64,000 nt of DNA from NCBI GenBank assembly GCA_002104905.1, contig MCFE01000054.1:62001-126000 (forward strand). The letters run 5' to 3'. This stretch comes from Basidiobolus meristosporus CBS 931.73 (lineage: Eukaryota > Basidiobolomycota > Basidiobolomycetes > Basidiobolales > Basidiobolaceae). Every line of letters starts with the position of its first letter. Position 1 is the stretch's first letter. Below, one piece after another: positions 53,308-62,013 of the stretch. The translations under genes were made by a program, and so were the position numbers. Below the pieces are notes generated by a model. The model was not told the origin of the DNA. It searched no databases and saw only the letters and a list, made by a program, of their open reading frames with translations.

Positions 53308-53850
53308 AAATATTCATTTCACACTTCTTGGCTCAAATTCTGACTGATCCCTAGATGGTTTCTTAGCATACACTTTGCACTCAAGTATTCTTGGATGATC
53401 TGCACTTGGTCTGTATCTATACCATCCCTCATGTGGAGTAAAATTACACTGTATTCTGCTAAAACTCCTACTTTTGAGATACACAGCAGTAGCAACTGAT
53501 TCTGTCTTAAAATCACAGGATAATTTTTGATCATGGATCATAGATCTTGGCATATCAGTATTGCTATATTTGCATATTCTGCCACTCCATTTTGCAGCAG
53601 GGAGTATGGTACAGTGGTTGCTTGCTTTATCCCATGAATTTTGCAGAAGTGGATGAAGAGTTTTGAGGTATACTCTTCACCATTGTCAGAGCATATTTTC
53701 TTGACTTTTTCACCAGTTTCTCTCTCCACCATGACTTTGAACTCCCTGAGCTTAGACAGAGCTTCTTTCTTTCTCTCCATGAAGTAGACCCACATGTATC
53801 ATGCGTAATAATCAATAAAAGTGAAAAAATACCTCATCCTACCTGAGGAT
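53308..53850 (-). pseudogene. copia-6 integrase
   Basis: From 53815 down: HTWVYFMERKKEALSKLREFKVMVERETGEKVKKICSDNG in short blocks (the D of SDNG is catalytic), EYTSKLFIHFCKIHGI, VPYSLLQNGVAEYAN (Glu kept), then a frame change and MPRSMIHDQKLSCDF, AVYLKSRS, FTPHEGWYRYRPSADHPRI. The start of the core including the first Asp lies in the broken stretch 53816-53990. The same reading in copia-7 (55740-56344) is clearer. Confidence 0.82.
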
Positions 53851-53989
53851 TTATTTTACATATGTCCATTCAGATCTGAGTGAATCAGATCCAATATTCT
53901 CTTAGTTTTACTTAATCAAGAGCTCTTGAGCAGCTGTCTGGCTTGCTTACCATGTATGCAGGCTTCAAAGTGCTCTGGACTTGATGGGG

Positions 53990-54721
53990 ATCAATTTTTA
54001 CTCCAGAAATTAGGTGATTTTTGATCATTTTTCACAAATAATCAAAATTGATGTGTCCAAATCTCTTGTGCCAAAGCATTGGTGTTTCTTCACTTAAGTT
54101 ACTTACATTGGCTTATTGATAAGATGGGATATATGTCACCTGTATAGATTCTGATCTCTGATGCCCAAAGCAACATGGGCACTATTTTTGATCAGTGATC
54201 CTGCATCCAGAATTGTCAAAACTGAAACTGAGTCCTTCTGCTGTGGCCTTGCTTACAGAGAGTAGGTTCTTGGCTATTTCTGGTACATAGAGTACTTCTT
54301 TAAAGGCCAGTGTATGGCTTCCTTCACTGCTTCTAAGGTTTACTTGGATAGTTCCTTCTCCCACTGCATCAAGTGTTCTATTGTCACCCATGAAAACCTT
54401 CTTAATTGGAATTTCTTGATATTGGGTAAAAAGTTCTTGTTGGTGTGTAAAGTGTTGAGAAGCTCCAGAGTCAATCTACCATGTCTGAGAATCCTTGTTT
54501 GTGGTCATATTTAGTGCAGATATGAATAGTCTATCTTCAGTTGTTGCAGCATTTCCATATTCAGGCTTCTTTTGCTGATAATCTCTCTGTTTGAGACACC
54601 AGTCTGCTGTGTGTCCTTTCCTTTTGCAGTGGTTGCAAATCAGGTTACTGTTGCCTTTGTAGGGTCTTAGATACCTCCTTTGTTGGTTAGCATTGCTTAT
54701 TAAAGCATTTTCTTCTTCCTT
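53990..54721 (-). pseudogene. copia-6 zinc knuckle and protease
   Basis: A CCHC box CNHCKRKGHTADWCLKQ lies at about 54640-54590, downstream of the stop that ends gag. The protease site reads W.IDSGASQHFTHQQELF at about 54480-54440, with the D-S-G triad intact and a stop two residues before it. A further open part at 54391-54182 has MGDNRTLDAVGEGTIQVNL and VLYVPEIAKNLLSVSKA, the typical C-terminal half of copia protease. Confidence 0.82.
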
Positions 54722-55339
54722 CTAATTGGCACTTGATTCTCTTAATTCTTCATCCAGGAGCCTTCCATATACATAATTTAAGGTCAAATCTTGAGTTCTG
54801 GACTCTAGGGCTGATACAAGGCCCTGAAACCTGTCTGTCAGGCTATTCAGGATTGTGACTATCACATCCTCATCAGTAGTTGATACGCCCACAGATTCCA
54901 TCTCATCTACTAGCAGTGTAATTCTGTTAATTAGATTCTTCATTTCTTCTTCTGGCAGCATCTTGGTAGTAAAGAATTTTTGGCCCAGATACGTTTTCTT
55001 AGCCGCTGAACATGACTGGTAGGTGTCTTCTAATGTATTCCAGGCATTCTTTGCTGTTTTTGCTCTTGAATATTGAATCAGCAACTTGTCTTTAACATTA
55101 AGGCATATGCAGTTAAAGGCACTTGGTTCTTTCTTCTGGTACTTTAAGGCCTCCTCTCCCACATTTTTAGGAGGGCATTCTTCTCCCATGACAATATCCC
55201 AAAGGCCTCTTTCTTGTAGCAGCATCTTCATCTTCACCTTCCACACTTGTTTGTTAGATCCATCCAACTTTTCAGCAGAGGGAAAAATTCCAGTAATAGC
55301 AGTAGTAGACATTGCAGAGAGTGACAGCTTGGGGCTCAT
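54722..55339 (-). pseudogene. copia-6 Gag, prematurely stopped
   Basis: From the ATG at 55339, which lies inside the primer-binding site, the frame is open for 205 codons. It reads MSPKLSLSAMSTTAITGIF, then FPSAEKLDGSN..VWKVKM, LWDIVMGEECPP, WNTLEDTYQS, MLPEEEMKNLINRI, VTILNSLTDRFQGLVSALE and LTLNYVYGRLLDEEL. This is the UBN2-type copia Gag. A TAG at 54722, probably from CAG, stops it before the zinc knuckle. The Met at AMSTTAIT is an alternative start. A longer reading to 55471 would extend into the LTR and is not the natural start. Confidence 0.85.
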
Positions 55340-55343
55340 AGCT
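55328..55343 (-). other. copia-6 primer-binding site overlapping the gag ATG
   Basis: Just inside the LTR the minus strand reads AGCTATGAGCCCCAAG. The copia-8 copy reads GGCTATGAGCCCC. This matches the complement of the initiator tRNA-Met anticodon arm (GGTTATGAGCCC) at most positions. The ATG in it is also the first gag codon. Confidence 0.65.
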
Positions 55344-55692
55344 TGTTGTAAGAGTCTTGGAGATAATGGAAGTGATTGGGAGGACAAGTAGATTATGTGG
55401 TTTTCACTTAATGATTTATTGAATGTAAAAGTAGTATTTATACTTTTACCTGGTCTTGGCACTACAAACACGTAGAATAGGTTGAGGAAGGTCCCAAGAA
55501 CATGTGAGCAAAGTTTGGAGCTGTTTGGACAACTTAGAATATTTTCACCAAAATGCCAGGTACCCAGAACATGAAAATTCTCAAAGTAAATCCTGACAAG
55601 GAATTTGGTCAGTATTCTCTAGGATCTGAAGGTAGTGATTTAAGTGACTAAGTTAGGTGAATATTTAGGTGGAAATACAAATTTTTACAACA
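55344..55692 (-). repeat. Family B LTR (copia-6 5' LTR, 349 bp)
   Basis: On the plus strand it runs from TGTTGTAAGAGTCTTGG to TTTTTACAACA and aligns with the other family B LTRs. A TATAAATACTACTTTTAC-like block on the element strand near 55440 is a possible TATA region. Confidence 0.9.
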
Positions 55693-56500
55693 CTGTGAAG
55701 CCTGCATATATGGGAAACAAGCCAGACAACTGTTCAAGAGCTCTGGGTTAATCAAAACTAAGAAAAAATTAGATCTAATTCACTCAGATCTGTGTGGACC
55801 TATGCAAAATTTATCCTTAGGCAGGGTGAAGTATTTAATCACTTTTATTGATGATTATACAAGATACACATGGGTCTACTGCATGGAGAGAAAGGAAGAA
55901 GCTCAGTCTAAGTTCAGGGAGTTTAAAGCCATGGTGGAGAGAGTAACTGGTGAAAAAATCAAGAAAATATGCTCTGACAATGGTGGAGAATATACCTCAA
56001 AACTCTTCATCCACTGATGCAAAATTCATGGGATAAAGCAAGAGACTACTGTACCATACTCCCCACAGCAAAATGAAGTAGCAGAACGTGCTAACAGATC
56101 AACAATTGATATGGCAAGATCTATGATCCATGATCAAAAATTATCCTATGATTTTTGGGCAGAATCAGCTGGCACTGCTGTACACCTTAAAAATAGGAGT
56201 TATAACAGAATACTTTGTGATTCCACTCCATTTGAAGCATGGTATGGATATAGACCAAGTGCAGAACATCTAAGAATATTTGGGTGTACAGCATATGCCA
56301 AAAAATGGCTGGAAATCAGTCAAAATTTGAGCCAAAAAGTGTAAAATGCATATTTTTGGGCTACTGCAATGAGAGTAAAGCATACAGACTCTACAATACC
56401 AAAGCAAGGAAGCTGAGCAAGTCCAGGGATGTGTTGTTTGATGAGAATTCAGAATTTTCACAAAAAATGACATCAGATGATGACAAACTTGATCTCAAGT
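55693..56500 (+). pseudogene. copia-7 integrase
   Basis: LDLIHSDLCGPMQNLSLG (first Asp), FIDDYTRYTWVYCMERKEEA, KKICSDNGGEYTSKLFIH (second Asp) then a stop at 56015, PYSPQQNEVAERANRS (catalytic Glu; the usual Gly after N is Glu), MIHDQKLSYDFWAESAGTAVHLKNR and PFEAWYGYRPSAEHLRIFGC. A frameshift near 56290 precedes KCIFLGYCNESKAYRLYN. Only two breaks separate a complete core, more intact than any other integrase here. Confidence 0.87.
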
Positions 56501-57790
56501 CCACCAATTGTCAGGACTGAATCAGAGCAAAACAATGAAAATTTTTTCACTCCAGAGTACTCTATAGCCATGGTTCAGCCAGAATCAGTGCTTAGGAATA
56601 TCCCAGAAGTGATCATTCCAGTATCAAATGCCTGGAGATCCAATTGGACAAGAAATAGCCCAAATTATTATATCAATAAGGGTACAAACTTGGCCTATGC
56701 CTATTCAGTCCATATTGATGAACCCCAGACTGTAAAAGAGGCCCTAAAAAGCCCTCAGACAAAGGGTTGGAGATCTGCAATGACTGAGGAATATCAAGCC
56801 CTAATGGAAAATCAAACTTGGGACTTAGTCATATTACCAATCAACTAAAAATCAATTGGATGCATATGGGTCTTCAAGACAAAATACAAGGCTGATGGTA
56901 CAATTGAAAGATACAAAGCAAGACTAGTAGCCAAAGGATACACTCAGACAAAAGGACTTGACTATACTGCAACCTTTGCACCAGTAGCCAAGTTTAATTC
57001 CATCAGATTAATATTGGCTATTACAGCCAAATATACGTTTTTTATTCATCAAATGGATGTAAAAGCTGCATTTTTGAATGGAGAACTTGATGAGGACATG
57101 TATATGGACCAGCCTGATGGGTTTGTTGACCAAGATAGCCCCCATTTGGTCTGCAAGCCTAAAAAGTCACTATATGGTCTCAAACAATCACCAAGAGCCT
57201 GGAATTGCAAGATAGATTCTTATTTGGAATCTTTGAGTTTCAAAAGGAGTAATGCTGACTATAGTATATACTTTAAGCCAGATAGAGCCAATTCAGTTCT
57301 ATTAGCTCTATAGGTGGATGATCTTATTATAGCCGCCAATAACCTAGAAATATTGGAAGAGACAAAATCCAGCCTATCTAAGGAGTTCAAGATGTCTGAT
57401 CTAGGAGAACTTAGTTACTACTTAGGGATAAAGTTCTCCATAGACAGAAGTACCCAGACTATTACCCTAAGCCAATCCAAGTATATTCAAGATATACTAA
57501 AGAAGCACAAAATGAAAGACTGTAAACCAGCAGCTACCCCAATGGAGACAAACTTTAACTTGGTCAAAACTCAACCAAATCAAGAGAACTTGGTGCCAAC
57601 TGAAAGCCCTGACTTTCCTTATCAATCTATAGCCGGCAGTCTGATGTATATCATGCTTGGAACACGTCCAGATATCTCATATTCAGTTGGAGCTGTCAGC
57701 CAACATAATCAGAACTATGGATCTGATCATATTGCAGCAGTTAAGCGGATTTTTAGATACCTAAAAGGAACTGCTGATATCTGCTAAAGA
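56501..57790 (+). pseudogene. copia-7 linker and reverse transcriptase
   Basis: A linker (56477-56848) includes the region EYSIAMVQPES and W.SAMTEEYQALMENQTWDLV, then a stop. RT continues: [72 protein letters not shown] and, at 57300-57340, LLAL*VDDLIIAANN, in which the Tyr codon of the YVDD catalytic box is a TAG stop. The remainder (57314-57787) is open with DLGELSYYLGIKFS, SQSKYIQDIL, SIAGSLMYIMLGTRPDISYSVG and FRYLKGTADIC. Both Asp residues are kept. Confidence 0.88.
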
Positions 57791-58291
57791 TACACTTATA
57801 AGGATTCAGAACAGGATCTTGTGGGATACTCTGATGCTGATTGGGGACAAAATTTGGAAGACAGAAGATCCACCACAGGATACATCTTTCTTTACTGTAA
57901 AGGAGCAATTTCATGGAATTCAAGAAAGCAACCAACTGTAGGACTTTCTACCACAGGGGCAGAGTACATGACAGCCTGTGAAGCTACAAAAGAGGCAATG
58001 TGGTTAAGAAAGCTTTTTACAGATTTAGGCCTATGTCAAAAAATGCCTATTACTTTATTTCAAGATAATCAAGCATGTATACAATTAGGAAGAAATCCAA
58101 CTTTTCATGCTAGAACCAAGCACATAGATATTAGATATCATTTCATACGTGAAGCTATAGAGAATAACTTAGTTAGCTTAGTTTACTGTCCTACAAATGA
58201 AATGATTGCAGACATATTTACCATACCATTAGCTAGAGACAAGTTTGAATATCTTAGGTCAAAATTAGGACTAGTCAGTATGGACATTTAG
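57791..58291 (+). pseudogene. copia-7 RNase H
   Basis: The frame is open from 57821: GYSDADWGQNLEDRRSTTGYIFLYCKGAISW, QPTVGLSTTGAEYMTACEATKEAMW, LFQDNQACIQLGRNPTFHARTKHIDIRYHFIREAIE and LVYCPTNEMIADIFTIPLARDKFEYLRSKLG. The catalytic Asp/Glu positions are present (STTGAEY has Gly for a usual Glu-adjacent residue). It stops at 58291. A stop near 57785 separates it from RT. Confidence 0.86.
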
Positions 58292-58302
58292 CTGAGTGGG
58301 AG

Positions 58303-58651
58303 TGTTGTAAAAATTTGTATTTCCACCTAAATATTCACCTAACTTAGTCACTTAGATCATTACCTTCAAATCCTAGAGAATACTGACCAAATTCCTTGTC
58401 GGGATTTACTTAGAATATTTTCACTAAAATACCAGGTACCCAGAACATGAAAATTCTCAAAGTTGTCCAAACAGCCCCAAACTTTGCACACATGTTCTTG
58501 GGACCTTCCTTGACCTATTCTATGTGTTTGTAATGCAAAGACCAGGTAAAAGTATAAATACTACTTTTACATTCAATAAATCATTAAGTGAAAACCACAT
58601 AATCTACTTGTTCTCCCAATCATCTCCAATATCTCCAAGACTTTTACAACA
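58303..58651 (+). repeat. Family B LTR (copia-7 3' LTR, 349 bp)
   Basis: It runs from TGTTGTAAAAATTTG to GACTTTTACAACA and is preceded by the purine tract GAGTGGGAG. It is inserted in copia-8 gag: the sequence CCATATGCATAATTTAAGG follows directly, equivalent to CCATATACATAATTTAAGG in copia-6. Confidence 0.9.
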
Positions 58652-59171
58652 CCATATGCATAATTTAAGGTCAAGCCTTCAGTTCTGAGCTCCTGGGCTG
58701 ATACAAGACAGTTGGTATGCCCACAGATTCCATCTCATTAACTTGCAGGGTAATTCTGCTAATTACATTTTTCATTTCTTTGTCTGGTAGCATCTTTGTA
58801 GTAAGAAATTCTTGTCTAAGATACATTTCTGTAGCAGCTGAACATGACTGGTAGGTGTCTTCAAATGCCTTCCAGGCATTCTTTGCCACTTTTGCTCTTG
58901 AACATTGGGTTAGCAGTTTGTCTTTAACATAATAGCAAATGCAGTTAAAGATGCTTTGTTCTTTCTTCTGGTACTTTAAGGCTTCCTCTCCTATGTTTTT
59001 AGGAGGGCATTCTTCTTCCATAACAATATCCCAAAGGCCACTTTCCTGTAGCATCAACTACATCTTCACCTTCCACACTTGGTGTAAAGATACATCTAAC
59101 TTTTCAGCAGAGGGAAAGATCCCAGTAATAGCAGTAGTAGACATTGCAGAGAGTGACAGCTTGGGGCTCAT
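58652..59171 (-). pseudogene. copia-8 Gag remnant
   Basis: From about 59171: MSPKLSLSAMSTTAITGIF, then FPSAEKLDV and a frame break near 59060. A second part (59057-58671) reads LWDIVMEEECPPKNIG, YQKKEQSIFNCICYYVKDKLL, WKAFEDTYQS and MLPDKEMKNVISRI. About 70 codons equivalent to TDEDVIVTILNSLTDRFQG are deleted near 58700-58710, and the reading ends LKA at the copia-7 insertion. Confidence 0.8.
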
Positions 59172-59175
59172 AGCC

Positions 59176-59524
59176 TGTGGTAAGTGCCTTGGAGATATTG
59201 GAAGTGACTGGGAGAGCAAGTAGATTAAGTGGTTTTCACTTGGTGATTTAATGAATGTTAAAGTTGTATTAATACTTTTACAAAGTCCTGGCATAGCAAA
59301 CAGGTAAAGTATATTTAGCAAAGTCTCAAAAGCATGTGTGTAAAGTTTGGGGCTGTCTGGACAACTTTCATAATTTTCATGTTCTGGGTACCTGATATTT
59401 TGGTGAAGATATTCTAAGTAAATCCCAATTAAGAATTTGGTCAGTATTCTATAAGATTTGTAGGTAATGATCTAGGTGACTAAGTTGGGCAAATATTTAG
59501 GTGGAATTATGAACTTTTAAAACA
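59176..59524 (-). repeat. Family B LTR (copia-8 5' LTR, 349 bp)
   Basis: On the plus strand it runs from TGTGGTAAGTGCC to CTTTTAAAACA, the same length as its relatives. It lies directly beside an older LTR fragment of the same family at 59525. Confidence 0.85.
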
Positions 59525-59975
59525 TCATTAAATGTAAAGTAGTATACATACTTTAAGTAGTATACATACTTTTACAGGGTCATGCCAAGACAATCATGTA
59601 AAATATGTTTAAGAAGGTTCCAAGAACATATGTGCAATGTTGGGTACAGTTTGGATAACTCTATGATTTCTAATGTTCTGCATACATGATAGTTTGGTGA
59701 AAGGATTCTATGTATATCCCAACCAGGAATTTGGCCATAATGCTCTAAGGTTTGTAGACTATAATCTAAGTGACTAAGCTATGTGAACATTTAGGTGGAT
59801 TACAGAGTTTACACTAATGAATACTTAATTTATTGCAAGTGTTCCAAATTTTGTATTCTTACCAAAATATTTACATTGACTTGGTCCTTCAACTTCAATA
59901 GTCCCAAACTGAATTCCCTGTCAGGATTTCCTTGGAATCATTTTCATCAGATTTTCTGATATCTAGAATATAACC
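59525..59975. repeat. Two older family B LTR fragments in opposite orientation
   Basis: 59525-59812 aligns with the 3' two thirds of the family LTR in minus orientation (ACATACTTTTACAGGGTCATGCCAAG, CTATGTGAACATTTAGGTGG in pieces). 59855-59975 aligns in plus orientation (ATTCCCTGTCAGGATTTCCTTGGAAT). Within the first, AGTAGTATACATACTTT occurs twice in tandem (about 59536-59572). Confidence 0.65.
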
Positions 59976-60260
59976 CTTCTCCAACATGACCAAAGGACCA
60001 ATCTTAAAGAACAGAAATCCAGAAGGTATATGGGAATACATACAATACTACACCAATGGCCAAGTTCTTACCCAAAGCTAGGTTACAGTAAGCATCCAAA
60101 TGGTTATGCCAATTGAAACACAAATTTCCAAACTTGCAAATGCCAGGTGAAAATTTTTGGCACCATTCTTTGGCTTCTGACTGGTGTGCATCCAACTATG
60201 CCAACAGGAAACATTGGGGAAAATATTTGTTCAAGCTGCGTAGAATAGACCACCCTCCCT
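59976..60260. other. Junction zone; short Cys/His-containing minus-strand frame
   Basis: No element family is recognised. A 63-aa minus-strand frame (60195-60004) contains EAKEWCQKFSPGICKFGNLCFNWHNH, with Cys and His spaced C-x7-C-x5-C-x3-H, similar to but not clearly a CCCH zinc finger. It has no detectable partner exons. I do not claim it is a gene. Confidence 0.3.
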
Positions 60261-60273
60261 CCCCCCCCCCCCC
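60261..60273. repeat. Homopolymer run of 13 C at the element-host boundary
   Basis: A run of 13 C follows CCACCCTCCCT. The DNA to the right has frequent CG dinucleotides, the DNA to the left very few. It marks the change from element to host DNA within about 50 bp. Confidence 0.85.
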
Positions 60274-60482
60274 TCGTATATTATGTGAATAGTGGTTTAA
60301 CCTTGCGTTTCGCTTTATATCATTCTATTAGCAATCCGATGTCAGGATCACCAGAGTAGAGTGTGTTTTACACAAATAGTTGGGTGCAAAGTACATTTAC
60401 TGAATACTGATAACAATACATCGCTAACCATGACATTGGCTAATGGTGACACTCGATAGGATTTACGTCTGGCCTTGACCCA

Positions 60483-62013
60483 TCATAATTTGTGCTTTCT
60501 AGAAACATCATCAAATATATTAGTTCGGACATGATTCAACTCTACGGAAGGTAAAACACGTACAAGTTGCAAGATATGCTGGCGTTGTTCCGGTGGCAGA
60601 GAGTCAATCTGCTGTGGAGTAAGATTGAGAAGCTGCATAAGAAGGACCTATGAACCGATGAGTGAATATTCGTTAGCTGCGGCTAGGGGAAAAAAGACGA
60701 AGGTGGCGTAGAGCGCATACCCTTTGCTGCTCTTGAAGATGATCACCTACACGGATATGTTGGATTAGTATGATATGTCTACAAGCGAATTGGCTATTTC
60801 TTACTCATTGCAGGATTGGCATTCCCTCCGATAGCGCCAGGAATGCCGGTAGAAGTGCTAGATGGAGGGGGAGCTTTTGACGGTACGGGTAGAGAAGTAT
60901 TGTCCGCTGGTCCAGGAAAAGCCGGCGCCACCGGAGTAGGGACGTTAGTAGCTTGTCCTGGCAACTGATTGAGTAGTCGCTAGGAAGAGATAAGTACGAC
61001 ATACAAAGAACATTATGTGGAGATCATAGAGCTACCTGTAAGACATGGTGGTCCACCAAGTTCATGGCAACCATGGCTTGGAAAATCCCATATGCCAACT
61101 GGGGGTTCTTTGTCAAGACACTTCTGGCTTGTTCTGGGCTCTGTTGTGCGAAAGACTGCATATGAATGGGATTAAGTCGAAGTAAATAGTAAAGACATGT
61201 ATCATCGCATGTCACCTTCATCTGACTCATAAGCTCTGCCAGCTGGTTGGTGTTCATGTTGGAGATTGTGTTGGAAACCGATTCGGTAGAGGGAACACTT
61301 TGTGAAGCAGATAATCTGGGCTGGTTGAAAACAAGCATGAGGGGGGTCATCTACCAAGTTGTCAACCCGAACGTCTGGAAACTTTACATCGTTACTATTA
61401 TGAAAACCGTCTCCGTCACGACCAGCCGCATTGCTGGTGGCATCGTTTTCGGTGTAATCTACACGAAGCTGACGACCGCCAACGTCATAGTTGTTAAGTA
61501 TTGAGCAAAAAAATGTTGGTAGGAAACAAGCAGTTCCTCCGTTACGCCATAACTTCCAAACACAACCGTTCATGCCCAGAGTGGTTGCTGGAGTTCTCGG
61601 TCAAACAAAGACAAACGAAGAAAGATGGAACTCATATATCAAGAAGCAAAAATAGTGGACAGAGCGATTTTGTTTGACCTATGATTTCTAACGGCGCTAC
61701 TGGCAGTCTCCGCGTCGAGGAACTCGCAGAAACCGTACCCCTTAGGTCTACCGGTCTCTCGATCAAAGACCAAACTACAAAACCAAACGTGCTTGGTTAG
61801 CCTGTGATCACCACGATAAACCAGGACGAAACTGAATCTACCGAAAGGAAACCACCGGACCAACTTCCTTGAAGATGTCGATCAACTGCTCCTCGGTTAG
61901 TTCGTATGGAATGTTCCCCACTAGATAACGGGTGAGACGAATGGAGCTTTACAAGTGCGCAAACATCTAAAGTATATACCGAACACTGCGCGAGGATTTT
62001 TCACTTGACTCAT
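60483..62013 (-). CDS. CSTF2: Cleavage stimulation factor subunit 2 (CstF-64 / Rna15 homologue), nine exons
   Basis: Nuclear mRNA 3'-end processing factor: the RRM binds GU-rich RNA downstream of the cleavage site, the hinge binds CstF-77/Rna14. Proposed exons on the minus strand: 62013-61980, 61920-61842, 61774-61684, 61498-61367, 61320-61216, 61155-61036, 60979-60805, 60746-60721, 60647-60483, giving 308 aa. RRM at residues about 10-85 ([50 protein letters not shown]); hinge about 125-180 ([24 protein letters not shown]); Pro-rich linker; C-terminal CstF domain ([27 protein letters not shown]). It lacks the long Met/Gly-rich part of animal CstF-64. Introns are 46-73 nt except intron 3 (61499-61683, 185 nt), for which I find no AG acceptor before LNNYDV. 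Intron 4 could be 34 nt instead of 46. Confidence 0.93.

Larger units (their letters stand above)
53308..55692 (-). mobile_element. Ty1/copia family B element copia-6, 5' half
   Basis: On the minus strand: LTR (55692-55344), PBS, gag, zinc knuckle, protease, integrase. It stops at 53308 within the integrase C-terminal part (FEPRSVK.IF), where the copia-5 LTR begins. RT and RNase H are missing. It abuts copia-7 at 55693 in head-to-head orientation. Confidence 0.85.
55693..58651 (+). mobile_element. Ty1/copia family B element copia-7, lacking 5' end
   Basis: It starts within GAG-pre-integrase (CEACIYGKQARQLFKSSG) directly after the copia-6 LTR and continues through integrase, RT, RNase H, PPT and 3' LTR (58303-58651). 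Gag, protease and the 5' LTR are missing. The 3' LTR abuts CCATA of copia-8 gag at 58652. It is the best-preserved pol of this family, with only a handful of stops. Confidence 0.87.
58652..59524 (-). mobile_element. Ty1/copia family B element copia-8, 5' end
   Basis: On the minus strand: LTR (59524-59176), PBS GGCTATGAGCCCC, and gag to 58652, where the copia-7 3' LTR interrupts it. The remainder of copia-8 should lie to the left of copia-7's missing 5' end and is not in the window. Confidence 0.85.

Noticed and set aside
55340-55471. N-terminal extension of copia-6 Gag beginning MFVVPRPGK
   Set aside because: It is translated from the LTR. The same LTR sequence elsewhere is not preserved as coding, and gag conservation starts after the LTR.
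60261-60273. C run as a telomere-like or origin signal
   Set aside because: It is a plain homopolymer without TTAGGG/CCCTAA units.
61499-61683. U12-type AT-AC intron in CSTF2
   Set aside because: The 5' side lacks ATATCC or similar and the branch region lacks TTCCTTAAC; only the AC before TTAAC fits, which is weak.
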